Shown: in pieces, positions 28,101 to 41,000 of the stretch
Numbering within the stretch: position 1 is the first letter of the stretch
How the letters are laid out: each line of letters starts with the position of its first letter
NCBI GenBank assembly: GCA_960531495.1
Contig: OY482846.1
Location: 17,306,353-17,370,352, forward strand
DNA length: 64,000 nt
Source of the DNA: Zeus faber
Taxonomy: Eukaryota; Chordata; Actinopteri; Zeiformes; Zeidae
Reading direction: 5' to 3'
Position numbers and translations under genes: made by a program
Notes under the pieces: model-generated
What the model saw: only the letters and a program-made list of their open reading frames with translations
Database searches by the model: none
Told to the model about the DNA's origin: nothing

Positions 28101-29782
28101 GCACAGTACCATGGTACTGTGTTATTCATCTTGTTTCATTTTGAATAAACCATTGGGTAACCCATCTTGTTCTGCCTGTATCCAACTTTTTATCCACTCA
28201 CAATAGTAAATGAGAGAGATCAGGCATTTTTATGATTGTACCAGAAAAACATGATTCATTTTGAGAGGACAGTGACCTCTTAAAGATACTGTATTCATAA
28301 ACTTACCAGCAGCCAAAGTATTCCTTTCTCATCCTAGGACTCCCAGAATCTCCATGACGAGGGTCGTCGTTTCATCCTTTCCTACTTCCTGTCCAACAAC
28401 ATGATCAGCATTTTTGAGAAGCCCTCCCGTAACTCCGGGATCATTGGTGGCAAGTTCCTGGAGAAGACCCGCGTCCCAAAGCCAGGCTCCACCTTAGACA
28501 ATCCTGAGTTCTACGTGCCTGGGGATTTAGCTATCGAATCCACAGTGGAAGGTAAGGCATTTCCAATAAGCTGCACTGACAGGATTGTTCTTTCCAGCCT
28601 TACTGTATAGCAATACGGTATTGTAGATACTGTTCTAAATCCAGCATACAATTTGTGTATACAAACAGCATAACCTTTGTGTAAACAAACGTGGTCACTC
28701 ACATTCAGGTTTGGCAGTATTCCAGTGGACATTAAATGCTCTTCATCTTTTTTCACATTAGTTTTCAGCCATCGCTTTGTTCTGATCGACGCCGACAAAT
28801 TTGTGCTGAAGTACCTGGAGTCGATATCGGACCAGATCCCAATTCAGACACTCAACTCTGTACGGCAGAGGCTGGGCTTAGTTCCAGATCAGGGGACTGG
28901 AAGTAACCAGCCAGGCGACCAAAAAGGTACAGCTCAGCTAATCCATCCATCCATTTTCCTGCTGCTTATCCTTACAGTGCCCCTTGCACGGACCTCGCCA
29001 CTTCTGCGCGCACTCAGTCCACGCGTCCCCTGGAGCCTCTCCCCCGCGGCTCCAGGGGAGCCGGGATTGGCCGGTGTGGGTACCAGATGTGCTCGGCCTG
29101 GCCGATCGGCTCGCACACAAGAGTCAGAGGGTGAAACAAATCCTGTGACGCAATAAAAGTGAGGGCCGGTGTGCGCGGGCTGGGCGCACCACTGGCCCAT
29201 CTCGTCCGCGCGGTCCGGGAGGGGGAGTGGCTACGTTTTGTATGAGCATTATTACCGGACATTTTGACCGGCAAGTTTATCATTTATCGGGTTTTTTTTA
29301 ATATAAATTTTACCAGGCAAAAAAACTGGAATTACCGGAGCCGACCATCAAGGAAGTGACGTAGTGACGTAAAGCGCAACACACTTTCCCCGCTGTTTCG
29401 TACCCAAAGTTACATAGTGCAAGAACAGGTGTTTGGGGAGGAGGGGGGTGAAACAGGTGCGATTCCTTGTATTACAGTCATTGTACCATCAAAATGATTC
29501 TGAAGCTGTTATTTTAAGATTTCAAAAAAAAGTTACGTAGTGTTGCTTTAAATGTCAGACCCATCAAGACATTTCAGGCCATAATACAACCTATGAGTTT
29601 ACCAACACATCCAGGACTGCTATGTTTTTCAAAATATCTGTCCCAATATTCAGGAATATAAATGATGAAAATATCTGCCAGTCATCCCTAATCCATCTCT
29701 TTCTTTCTCAGGTGGCAATGAGGCCGCAGAGTCCACCGTCTCCTCTTTGAACCCTCAGTGTGAGGCCACCTGCAACCAATAG
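25182..29782 (+). CDS. efhc1: EF-hand domain-containing family member C1-like, tandem copy A
   Basis: Ten coding exons: 25182-25244, 25820-26041, 26197-26484, 26651-26800, 26985-27174, 27369-27595, 27895-28035, 28338-28551, 28762-28926 and 29712-29782. All have GT-AG junctions and together encode 576 residues with no break. The start [14 protein letters not shown] aligns with the EFHC1 N-terminus (GLPFLPG). RRPTVGVG is in exon 2. Three DM10 domains lie at about 93-198, 239-359 and 410-515, with hallmarks such as [28 protein letters not shown] and [19 protein letters not shown]1 is a microtubule inner protein of ciliary doublets. The mammalian protein (640 residues) continues into an EF-hand; here the frame stops about 55 residues after the third DM10, so the EF-hand is absent. 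Exon 5 is 6 nt shorter than in copy B. A TAG in copy B is GAG here, lengthening the tail. A conserved ATTAAA is at 29903-29908. Confidence 0.95.
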
Positions 29783-29950
29783 GGCTTTTATTTTCTACTT
29801 CAAAACCTGCAAGATGAGGAAACTATAACTTGCATATACGTGCATATATACGATATCTTGCGGATATCTTTTGTTTGATGTTTGCCACCTTATCGACAAT
29901 TTATTAAATGTAATCCCAATTTGTTTGTGGACGTGTTTGTGGCAATTTGT
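29783..29950 (+). promoter_or_regulatory. efhc1-A 3' UTR with ATTAAA poly(A) signal
   Basis: Aligns with the copy B 3' UTR ('gggcttttattttctacttc' in both). The ATTAAA at 29903-29908 is conserved in copy B at 42622-42627, which supports its use as the cleavage signal. A SINE follows within about 45 bp. Confidence 0.6.
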
Positions 29951-29951
29951 T

Positions 29952-30204
29952 TGTGGCACAGTGCATGGCACTGCTGCCTCACAGCAAGAAGGTCCTGGGT
30001 TCGATTCCCGCCTGGGGCGCTGTTGGCACCATGCTCCGGTGGGTTATCTCCCAAATAGGCGCCTTTCTGTTTGGGGTTTGCATGTTCTCCCTGTGCTCAC
30101 ATGGGGTTTCCGCCATCTAACATTAGTAAGGACCCCCACCAAAAACATGCACACAATGCATGTGTTGTAGTGTTGTGTGACGATTAAAGATTCTTCTTCT
30201 TTTG
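29952..30204 (+). repeat. tRNA-derived SINE, copy 2
   Basis: Same family as 1535-1895: 'gcactgctgcctcacagcaa', B box GGGTTCGATTCC near 29998-30009, 'tttgcatgttctcc', and the tail ATTAAAGATTCTTCTTCTT. It lacks a segment of the body between about 30121 and 30130. It sits between the efhc1-A poly(A) signal and the decayed tram2 copy. Confidence 0.88.
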
Positions 30205-30205
30205 A

Positions 30206-31712
30206 CTGGATACATACTGGTGTTTACATCTACATGACAATGACAAAGAGAAGACAGAAGCCAAGGCATCCAATTTTTTGGTTGGCTAGATGTCGCCAGT
30301 AATACACAAAGATGAGACACAGGCTATGGCAAGCAGCCAGCCGTTGGCTGTGTGACTTCATAAACTCAGTAACTTTAGCACAAACTAATAAAGCAAAAAA
30401 GGACAAAACAACGCAAAGCTGGGTGCAGACGAGAGCTCAAAACAGCAGTAACATCAGACTGACTAACATGTAACATCTTCAATATCTAAACCAGTACAGT
30501 ACTTGAATATGAGTATGGTTCAAAGTTCAAAGTGTTTTATTTGTCAAGTGTACAGTACAACATAAGGTCATTCGGTACAATGAAATTCTTGGGGCATGAC
30601 AGGCAAAAACTACGTAGTGGGCATAAAAAGATAAAATAACAAGGCAAATATAAGGAGGAAATACATTTTATTTTATTTTTTTAAATAAGAGTCGAATATA
30701 AAAAAAAGTAAGAGTCGAGTTACAAATATGGGCAAGAGGTCGCAGTGTATGTACATAAAATTAAAATAAGAAAATGATCCTAAAACGGAAACTAAAAATT
30801 GGAACATTGTAGCAGTTCCAACAGAAATAGGTCAGTCTATTGCACAAGACACAAGGTTTGACACATTCAAATATACCTGAAGATAGTAACAGTGCTGTGA
30901 ATATTGTATTTGTGATGGCGGCGAGTCAGCATACCACCATGAGAAATACAGTTATTGACAGAGCCCCCACTGTTTTCAGAGTTTATGCACTTGTGAGAAA
31001 CTTCAAAAAAGAAAAACATCTCTAAACATTTCTTATTTGTGCTTATTGCTAAATGGAGCCACATCAAAGGGCAGATCCTTCATCTGATAAAACCTTTGAA
31101 ATTTTTGTCTTTTCATTCATGAGATTATTCGTTTGTTAACTTATTTGTTTGTTATCTTCATTTTTTTAACGGCCTGGTTTGACTGCGTTGACTGGTTTCC
31201 ACACGCTGGACTAGTGAAATACGCGCAGTTGGCCCGAATGGCTCAGCTGCTCCCGCTCCTTCTCCACAACTCTGAACAACGTCAATGTCAGTCTGTTATA
31301 AATGTATGTCTTACAGGAGGGAGTATCTCTCTTCCCAAAAGGCGGAAAAGGAGCCTGTTTTACCATATTCTCAGCAAATACCCTTTTAGAGAATCACATT
31401 TTGGTAAACAATATAATACCTCACAATGGTGTTTTTCTGGACAAGAAATTTTAAGGTATAGTTACATGTATATCTCGACCAGGATATTTTATTATTGCTG
31501 TTTTGAACGGGTAAGCAGGCATTAAACGGGTAAGCATGTATGTAATTGGCACAGGCAAGTCTGATATTAGTATTTCTTTGCTATTATTCCGATTTCCCAT
31601 CACTGACAATGAGATTCTTTGACTCATGGCAAACAATAGAATACATTGGCATGATCAAGTGAGTCAATAATCGAACAGTTCACAGATCATGGTAGTCTAA
31701 CTGAGCCGTCGC
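30206..31712 (-). pseudogene. Decayed tram2 paralogue (3' UTR, exon 4 and intron 3 remnants)
   Basis: Three collinear blocks match the tram2 locus. 30218-30525 matches the tram2 3' UTR at 45203-45510, sharing 'ggacaaaacaa.gcaaagctgggt' and 'agacgagagctcaaa' (dot = mismatch). 31199-31237, read on the minus strand, gives SGQL-R-VFH-stop-SSVW against SGQLCVFHLVSSVW of tram2 exon 4. 31375-31712 matches tram2 intron 3 at 57515-58030, for example 'gatttcccatcact'. Everything between the 3' UTR and exon 4 is lost, apart from an inserted repeat (30519-30854) whose removal rejoins 3' UTR homology at 'tttgacacattcaa'. Most exon-4 codon differences are at third positions (TCG/TCA, GGC/GGT, CAA/CAG, CTG/CTC, GTA/GTC, TTT/TTC), so the copy was probably constrained for a time before dying. 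An in-frame TAG and a small deletion mark the exon as dead. Confidence 0.8.
30519..30854. repeat. Retroposon-like insertion in the tram2 remnant
   Basis: It begins 'gttcaaagttcaaagtgttt' followed by 'tatttgtcaagtgtacag' and 'acaatgaaattcttggg', a head seen in widespread fish retroposons, then runs into A-rich sequence. The boundaries are inferred because the tram2 3' UTR is continuous across this position (45510-45532). Confidence 0.6.
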
Positions 31713-33384
31713 CTACCAATCAGCATGTTCCACATTATTAAGTGTGGTGGCAGAGCGGGATACTATTATTCTTGATATTATTATTATTAGGGGTCCAGTC
31801 CGCAGCCGCCAACTGAATTTGACCCAAATCACAAACGTGGTCATGACTCGCTGTCATGCCAAAGTGTTCCAGGCATGGGAGCTGGGAGCACCACTGCCTG
31901 GAGGAGAAACAGAAAAAACACCACTCCTATTCCATGGGTTAGGTTTACGTTTTTCCTTTTCCATATATTGCTTTCATTATATATTGCTAAATGATAATCA
32001 CAAGATTTGCATTTTGCGTGGCAGGTACGTGGAGAGGGGGCCAAGGGGGCCTGAGCACCCTCAGGCACATTTTTATTTTTTTTTAAGAGTGAATAAGTAT
32101 CGAGGTATCGGATTGTCTGGGCAAGATACAGTATATTCATGAGGAACACCTCATGAACCTCGCACCTTAGCGCATCTGCGATGTGCGCTCAGCGGCTCTG
32201 CTGTGCTGCTCCGTTTGTCCAGAGCGGCAAAAGGCCTAGAACCAGAGCTGGAGGGTCCATCTGCCTTTTCTTTTTTTTGAGCACCTGCCCCTCACAAAGT
32301 CTCTGTAAGGGACTGTAGAGTGGGGAAGGGAGATCCCATCACCAGTGGTTACTCGACAGCTCTAAGCGGAGGGGGAGAGCCTCAGCGCCTTCTCTCTCTC
32401 TCCCCACCACAGTTTCAGAAAATGATAAACTGCACTTACACTGTTTCCATGCTCAGATTTTCCCGTCTGTCATCAATGTCAATCGCGATCGATGGAGTCG
32501 ATCGTCGATAGGCTATTTAATCTTATGTCTGCAAAGCCTATTAACAACTATAGGTTTATGTGTATATTTGTGTACTTTTCGGGTAGATTTCAGTAGATAT
32601 GTTTGATTGACATTTTATCCCCGCAGTCCCCATTACTTTGGAGGATTAATGAAAAATATGCAAAAAAGTAATCCACAAAAACTCGTAACCACATCGAGTC
32701 GAATCCACCGAAATGCACAACTGTTTTTCATGTAAATGAAACCGATTGAAAATGTAATCCAAATGTTAAACTGTCTTTATAAAAATGTACTTACAAAACA
32801 TTGCTTTTTTTTAGTTAATAAGCTACATATAACACAATGTTTATAAACACTGCTTACTTTGAAAATTTCGTACAAGTTTACTATTTTCCTTTTTTTTTTT
32901 TTTTTACTTTGGATTGCCATTTTAATAATATACAGTCATTATTTGTTGTGTGATCTTTATAAATACTGTGATATTTGTTTGATTATTTTGTCCAGCTGTT
33001 TTGGAAAACTGTTTAATAAAACAACTATCTGACTTGTTATTTCTTGTCCAAATTTCCAAATTATTCTACTTTACAACTTACAAACAAAATTAGGACTTAA
33101 CTCAGCTATTTGAACTGTTATTTAGAACTGACCTATCTCATTATGACACAAAATATGTCGCATTACAAATTAAAATCAATGGTTGATGTCTGGTTTAGAT
33201 GGAAATGCTTCATACGTAATGTCATGACAGTTTGATTTGTGGAATTACTTGAACTTAACTACATGATGTTTGTAAGTTCAGTAAATTTTGATGCATTTCA
33301 CAAAAAAAAAACCAAATTGAACACGTGCCTAAAACAAATAAACGGGACCCTGTGTATTGTTGCCTGCAGCTATATTTATTATTG

Positions 33385-33419
<35 letters not shown>

Positions 33420-34980
33420 GGCAAAGTTTGCAACACAGCTCACATAGTTTTTGAGCCACATAGATGTAAAATATATCAAAACGATCATCTTGATTAGGAA
33501 CTGCAGGCTATTAATTTGTAGGAGGTTTCCCCCGCACAATACTATTATCAATATTATTTTTTTTCTGTTATCATTATAGCCAAGTTTTGCCACGCTACTC
33601 ACCCTGTGGCACTGAGCACACCCGCATATAGCTCAACGGTGACTTTCTGGAAGTGAAATTCCCATTCATATTGTGAATCTAGGTTTTGATTATTAGCCAT
33701 AACGTCGTAACCATCCAAGGTAGACCTACCACAAGCTATGAGATTGTGAAAAGCTCATAGCTCATAGCTCCTGTATAAGCCTTTAGTCTGTATGATATCA
33801 ACCTTGTTTTTAGAAAAACATGTTGTATTCGCGACATCATGGAGAAGTACTACACTATCCACAATCCTTAAGCGTAACAATGATGTCTCTGATTGGTGGA
33901 GCTGGCTGTTACCCTGGAAATGTTTACCGCTGCCACGGTGACGTTTGACGTCATTTGACGACGGTTTTACGTCACTGTCAGCTAGTGAGTTACTGCAAAT
34001 AATTGAAAAATTTATTATATATACACACACACACACACACACACAACCCAAACTACAATATATTACATAACACACAACAGTTATTAACATCATAAACACT
34101 GTATAATGATAAAGTTTAAACTCAAAAAGAAGCTCACTAACCTATCATTAGGTTGTAAGTTGTTGGTCTATGGGATGAGTTGTTCCTTCACTCCTAAAAT
34201 TATTATGTACACAGTCTTGTACTTTTGCCTTTTTTTTTTTTTTCCTTTTCCAAAGTGAATGAATGGGAGCTTCACTTCCGGAAACGGAGCCGTTCTAAAA
34301 GTGGGCTTTGTATTCATCAAGTTGCTGCATCTACCGCGGCTGTGTGGGGAATTCCCCGTATATGATTACATGTGTTCTCATGACAACCGTATATCTTTGT
34401 TTCACACTAATTTCCCAAAGGAAACCTCTTGGGCAAACCAACCGAAACCAAAAGGTCGAACACTTTGTGAACCACTGGCTGCAACCTTCCACAAAGTTAT
34501 AGCGCAGCCTTCGGGATCAAACCGGTCGTTTTGATACATTTTGTGTGTATGTCGCTCGAAAACTGTGGATGGAGTACTGCGGCGAGATCCGGCAACGTGA
34601 ATCATAGAAAATGTGCAAGAATAGTAAATGTTTGGTGCTATTATAATGTGTTTGTAACGGGAAAAATAGAGCTCTCATACCTGTCAGCATAAACTCAGTC
34701 GGCATGGACACACGTCTTAACATATAGGAAATTCCCCTAATAGCCCTGCCCCTCACTAGCTACAGCAACCTGGGGGCGTCATCGCGAGGTGTCTTTGTGA
34801 CATCACACAACGATGCACCCGTCCCTCCCCCTAATAAAGCGGCGCGTTTCGCTGAGAGTATTCCACTCACAGTGTGTAAGCGCTGGCGTGTGTGTGTAAT
34901 ACACACACATACGAATGGCCACACAGGGCCAATGCGATTACAATTTCGCCAGGAATTGTCGAGTTTAAACTTTAAAATAC
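31713..34980. other. Intergenic between tram2 remnant and efhc1-B
   Basis: AT-rich. An (ATT)n stretch begins near 31770 and continues into 'ggggtccagtccgcagccgc'. A second (ATT)n lies at 33387-33418 and a short (CA)n at 34021-34045. I searched for tram2 exons 1-3 on the minus strand and saw none I could defend. No other gene is recognised. Confidence 0.45.
33387..33418. repeat. (ATT)n microsatellite
   Basis: About ten ATT units, preceded by 'gcctgcagcta'. A similar pairing of AAT units with 'agctgcaggcagc' occurs at 50628-50660. Confidence 0.9.
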
Positions 34981-35016
34981 TTATATAAGCTGTTAGCTAA
35001 CTTAACGACACCAACA

Positions 35017-38000
35017 ATGTCTCTGTATAATGGAAGTGGACTGCCGTTCTTACCTGGATATACATTTCGGGATGTAATGGTAAACCAGACTATTAGGAGA
35101 CTTCTAGAGCTAGCGTTAGCAACTTGCAAGAACTCCTAGCTATTAATGTGCTGTTAGCAACACTGTACTAAATAATGGACTAACATGCAATCTGTCTCCT
35201 AACACCATTACAGTAGTCTAAATCAGCGTTTCTGCCATGGCGCACCTTTCACAATTTAATAATCCTAAAGCAAAACACAATCCTGTTAACCACAAAAAAA
35301 TTGAGAAATATTTATGTGCTTGTTATTATGGCCTACTAGTACTCACGTTCAGTGTGAAACTTGAGCTTATTGTGATCAACAGAAAGCTACTATCCTTACT
35401 GCAGCTGAAGAATTAGCTGCAATTTTTATCTCGCAATGCAAGGGATAATTTCATTTAATTATTATGTAAGTGGAATTTGAACAAATATCATCACAGCACA
35501 CCTGGCACAGTGGTTGGAAAATACTAGGATAAGTATAAATGTTTACTCTATAGATTGAAATTAACTTTTTAAATACAATGTCTACGGAAAGAAAAATCAA
35601 ATTTTAACCTCCAAACTACAAATCTTTCATTTAGTTTTGTACAGTTATAAAAAAATAATGTTATTTGACATGATATTCCTGTATTTTCATTTTGCTTTTT
35701 CTTTAATATTTTTGCAATCTTAGCTATAAAGGTAATATACAGTATAATTACAGATATGTAGCTAAAAGATGCTTCATGCAGAGTGTGAAAAAAAATGTTT
35801 GTTTATCACGTCAGTAGTACAGCAATTTAAGGATTCTCCTGATAATTTATGAAAAAAAAAATAATGTCAATGTTATCTTGTTCAAGACTCTTAAACACTG
35901 CTCTTTCAACTTTTGATTTCTGTGAGCAGAAGTCTGCCTACCATCGGCCGCAGACGTTGGCTTACAAGAACGGCTTTGCGCTGCCCCGTCGACCCACTGT
36001 GGGCATCGGACAGACTCCCCTCCCCTCAGCACAGCTTGAACCAGAAGACATCGATAAGCTGTCCAGTGAGACTCCGTTCATCGACTATGGCCCTTCTGCT
36101 GAAGACCCCACGCTCAAGTTTGTCCCAGCTCATGTGGCCTTAGACAAAAAGGTACAGGCCTACTGAAAACCAATTCATGTTTGGCACTGATATACTGTAT
36201 GTTTTAATGTTGAAGAAGAAGAAAGACACTATGTCAGCGTTTCAAGAGGAAAGATCGGTAAGAGCTTAGGCTAAACCTGGAAAACAAAAGCTCGGCAAAC
36301 ATTTGTTTTGAAAGAACAAGGTTGTTCTAGCACATGAAATATGCTTTAACCTTCTTAAGCCTTGAATCGCTCTCCATTGTAGGCGCTGCGCTTCTTTGGC
36401 TACTTCCAGCAGGATGTGCTCCACTCCCCCGATGAGTACTACCGTGTGCGCCACGTGGTCATTTACTACCACTTGGAAGACGACACCATGTGGATCATCG
36501 AGCCCCGGGTGCAGAACTCCGGGCTGCCTCAGGGCAAGCTTATGAGACGCCAGCGTCTGCCCAAGAACGACCAAGGAGAGCACTATCACTGGAAGGACCT
36601 CAATGTGGGCATGGACCTGGTGGTGTACGGGGTCACATACCGCATCACACACTGTGACGCCTACACACAGGTACACCCTCCCCACAATGGATACTCCACC
36701 TCTCCACTGATAAGATACCTATCTGTTTGTCTTTGTCATTATCTTTATCGCTCCACTTTTGATTTCTCTGTTAATGTCGATGATGTGATGTTATCTGTTG
36801 TGCAGGAATTCTTAGAAAGGCAAGGCATTTTAGTGAATGAGCCAGAAATAATTCCAGTCGACCCTTACATCACCCACCGCACCCAGCCCGAGCGCTGCTA
36901 CATCACCCCATCAGAATTTGACAACCTGAAGCGATTCCTTACCTTGGACCGCAAGGTAACCGAGATTCCCTTATTTACAACCTCACCCATTGAGCTCCAG
37001 GCCCATGCATTACATTTGGATGGCAGTGCCTTGAGGCCCTCACGTGGTAGCAGTCACGTGGTAGCAGTCACGTGGTAGCAGTCCCTAGAACAGTGGATAA
37101 CACCATGTGTGGGGAAAGGGTCTGCAATCATCTTCCACTGAATGGTTGGTGGAAAAAATAAAATGTGTATTTTTTGTGTATTATCTCATACACCGATCAG
37201 CCACAACATTAAAACCACTGACAGGTGAAGTGAATAACATTGCTTATCTCGTTCCAATGGCACCTGGCAAGGAGTGGAATATATTCGGCAGCAAGTGCAC
37301 AGTGAACAGTCAGTTCTTGCAATTGATGTGTTGGAAGCAAGAAAAATGGGCAAACGTAACGATCTGAGTGACATTGACAGGGGCCAACTTCTGATGGCTA
37401 GACGACGAGTTCAGAGCATCTCCAAAACGGCAGGTTTTATTGGGTGTTCCTGGTAAGCACAAAAGTTGTCCAAAGACGGACAACCGGTAAAACGTCAGGG
37501 TCATGGGCGCAAGTGGGGGCGAAGGCTGGCCCGTCTGGTCCGATCCCACAGAAGAGCAACTGTAGCACAAATTACTGAAAAAGTTACTGCTGGCTATGAT
37601 AGAAAGGCGTCAGAACATACAGTGTATCGCAGCTTGCTGCGTATGGGGCTGCGTAGCTGCAGACCAGTCAGAGTGCCATTGAGACCCAACAGACTCGTCA
37701 GGGATTCCTCCCGGTGAAAGATCTTGTAATGTGACCCCCTGTCACCGATCAGTCATGTAGTGTGAAACCACAAGACTGCAAGATTCCCGATCACAAGACA
37801 GAAATTTGTGTAGTGTGAACTGTACAGCGATCGGACGACTTTCAAAGTCGTGTTGTGTGCCCAAGGCATTACAGAATTAGAAGATCTTCTGCTAATGTCT
37901 TGGTGCCAGATACCACAGTACACCTTCAGAGGACTGAGTCCATGCCCCGACGGGTCAGAGCTGTTTTGGTGGAACGAGGGCGAGCTACACAATATTAAGG

Positions 38001-41000
38001 AGGTGGTTTTAATGTTGTGGCTGATCGGTGTATGACGCTAATAATGTAAAAACGAATGAATTGTAACATTATTAGCAAAGTAGCCTTGCCTTGACCTGGA
38101 ATATTCCTTTACTCTGTCATAGAGAATTCAGTGAATGTAGCTCAAACTTTTCTGTTTGAATTTAGCAATAAACGTGAGTAAATGCCCGGTTAGCTTAATG
38201 CCCTGTTCAGACTCCTTTTGCCCCGTTCTGGCTGTTGTCAAATTTCTGAGGACGATGACAAAAAGCCGTCACCGGTGCCTCATCCCGCTTGTTAAATTTG
38301 AATGGGCCTGCGACAGGCTGTGAGCTGATGAGCGGCGGTCGCAGATGTCCCGATAACTTCAGGCATGTTTAAAAATATTGTGCAGCCTTGTCGAGCAGTG
38401 AAAGTTCTTGTAGTTTGAAACGGACAGCGATGAGCCATTGAGAATGCAAGAAGAAACTAGGGGGAGGAGTAATATAGAGTGTATATGAAATGCATGTAAT
38501 AAAGGAATATTAGGTTTTTTTTCATTGCACATCACTATTTAGAATTTAATTAATAATAATAATTTACCTTCAACTCTCTCTGCAGAAATAATCCATGCAG
38601 TCTGCATCTCCCCACCAACCCCTTATCATTTCCTTTTTGTCTTTTATCGGCAAAAACTGTAACTACACCAAACCATTCTTATTTATAAAGTCTCCATTCT
38701 TCCCCATTTTTTTTACTCTTGGCAAGTCGTGTGGAAAAATACCTAAGTCTCGTCAAGTCTTGTGTGCGTGGGACTGCGCGAGACAGCGGCTGTCTCCCAA
38801 GGCTCTCGCCGCTCGCCAAGTGTAGGATCATGTAGTCTGAACACCCTAAACTGGGACTAAAAACACTGTTGTTTTATTTGGAAGGACGGAGCACGTAGGA
38901 AGGGGGATGAGTAGAGAAGGGCATCGTTAAGTTCTTAATGGTACTACTACTCTTAGCGATAACACTTATCGATCCGGTACTTTGACGCTACTCTTATCTT
39001 TTTTTATTTTTATTTTTTTATTTTTTAAGAGAAAAACAAAAACAAATGAGAGCTGCAAGCAGCTATGAGCAGGCCTTCACTTTGCGCACATCAGGGGTGC
39101 TGGCGGGATACCGGTTGATGCAGCTTTACACTTTTGACAATCGAACACTGCACAAAGGGGTAACGTGCTTTTAGGAGAAGTACATGAATGTATAAAATAT
39201 GTTATTTTCTATTGCCAGCAGGCAATGTGGCATGTTCTATGTGAGAGGCAGGCAGAGGGAGCACTCGCACATATCTCCGGAGAGAGCGAGAGAGGAGAGA
39301 TGTCTCTTCTGAAAATAGTGAAAAAGCTTATTAGACTTAACAGAACTGGTAACGTTGGAGCTTATCGATAATAGGGATAATACGGGGTCGGTCAGTACCC
39401 AACCCTAGGGATGAGCAATCGCTTGTGCCACATTCCTCCGTGCCCCCCCCCCCGCCGAATAGTCGGCAACAGTCTACCACCAACAACGTTTTTTGAAAGT
39501 CATTTTCGTCCACCTTCTGCACTATCAACAGTTTTTCACAATTAACTGACTACAGGTCATCTGCACTGATATAATGATCCACCAGCTACCCCCGTCCTCA
39601 ATCTCTCTAGGTGCTGCGGTTCTTTGCTCTGTGGGAAGACATCGACTCTCGGTACGGGGAGACCATATCTCCTGTGACCATCCATTACTTCCTGATGGAT
39701 GACACGGTGGAGGTCAGAGAGATCCACCAGCCCAACAGCGGCAGAGACCCCTTCCCAATCTTGATGCGCAGACAGCGACTGCCCAAAACCATCAAGGCAG
39801 CCTGCGGTGAGCCCGTTGCTGAATTGCTGTATTCAGAATTGAGCGTGTATCATTATACAATTTACTGTACATACAGATCTGGATCATGCATGTGCCACCT
39901 GTGTTGACATAAGGAGCTAGTTTATTGTGGATGAGCTTTTTGCTTTCTTTGTTCCATCATGATAAATGTGCTACCTTCCATTCCTCTTCATTGATGTTGC
40001 ATGGCTGCTACATAGCTACTTTTAACTTCACTCATTTTTAACTAACTGTATTTAACATTAACTTTTTTTTTTATTAAATATGCTCATATGTTTTGAAAAT
40101 ATCTTGCATATACTTTTTTACCTACCGTCACCTGATTACTTTTTTATATTTTGTTCTTGAATTGTTGGGACTGGGTTGCAGATCATGCATTCCATTGCTT
40201 GCATGACGCTGGCTGTACTGTCAAGCATTTGACCAGTAAAACTTTGATTCAATAATTTTACATCATGTGGCATCAGGATTGGTGAACCACCTGGATCCCT
40301 TAAACCAGATGCTGTGTTGTTGTCAAATTCCCTTTCCACTGCCCTCTAGAGCCCTTCCCTAGGTGCGTGCTGGAGGTCTCCTCTCAGGAGGTTCAGGAAT
40401 ATTTCTCTCCGAAGGACTTCCGGGTTGGCGAGACAGTGAAGCTGATGGGCCGCAGCTTCCTCCTGTATGAGTGCGATGGATTCACCAAAGGTTACTACCA
40501 GAGCAACCATCCAGAATTGGAGATGAAGCATGGCAAGGGACCCAAGAAGGGTGACTGGAGTCAGGACAGGAAATGGGTAAGGGAATTACATTTTCTAAAA
40601 ATGGAAAGTTACAAAGCACCACGGTTGTCACTGTTAACATGTGAATGTTCAAAGATTCTCTTTAAATATTCCCATAATCACACTAGTGCAAAATAAGAGA
40701 AAAAAAAAAAGATTAAGGCTGTGATATCTGGGCATACTTTGTTATGCAATTTCATTACTTTATTTTTCATTCCACCCATAATCAGATACATTTTGATTTG
40801 ATAATTTGTTGTATTGTCTAAAAGTAAGGTACGTACAATTGTCCACACTCAAACTGGGTATAGGGGTGCCATATCTCAGCCATCAGGGAAGGAGGCCCAG
40901 ACAATACAAGCTGGCCTTCATCAACATCCTGTAGTTTAGAAAGGGAGGATGTTAATAAAGGATTCGAGCGTAGGGGGCTGACACTTCAGTATCTCAGTTC

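Noticed and set aside
33880-33900. Possible tram2 exon 3 flank in the interval before efhc1-B ('tctctgattggt')
   Set aside because: Only a 12 bp match to 58328-58340 with no extension into exon 3; could be chance or a CCAAT box.
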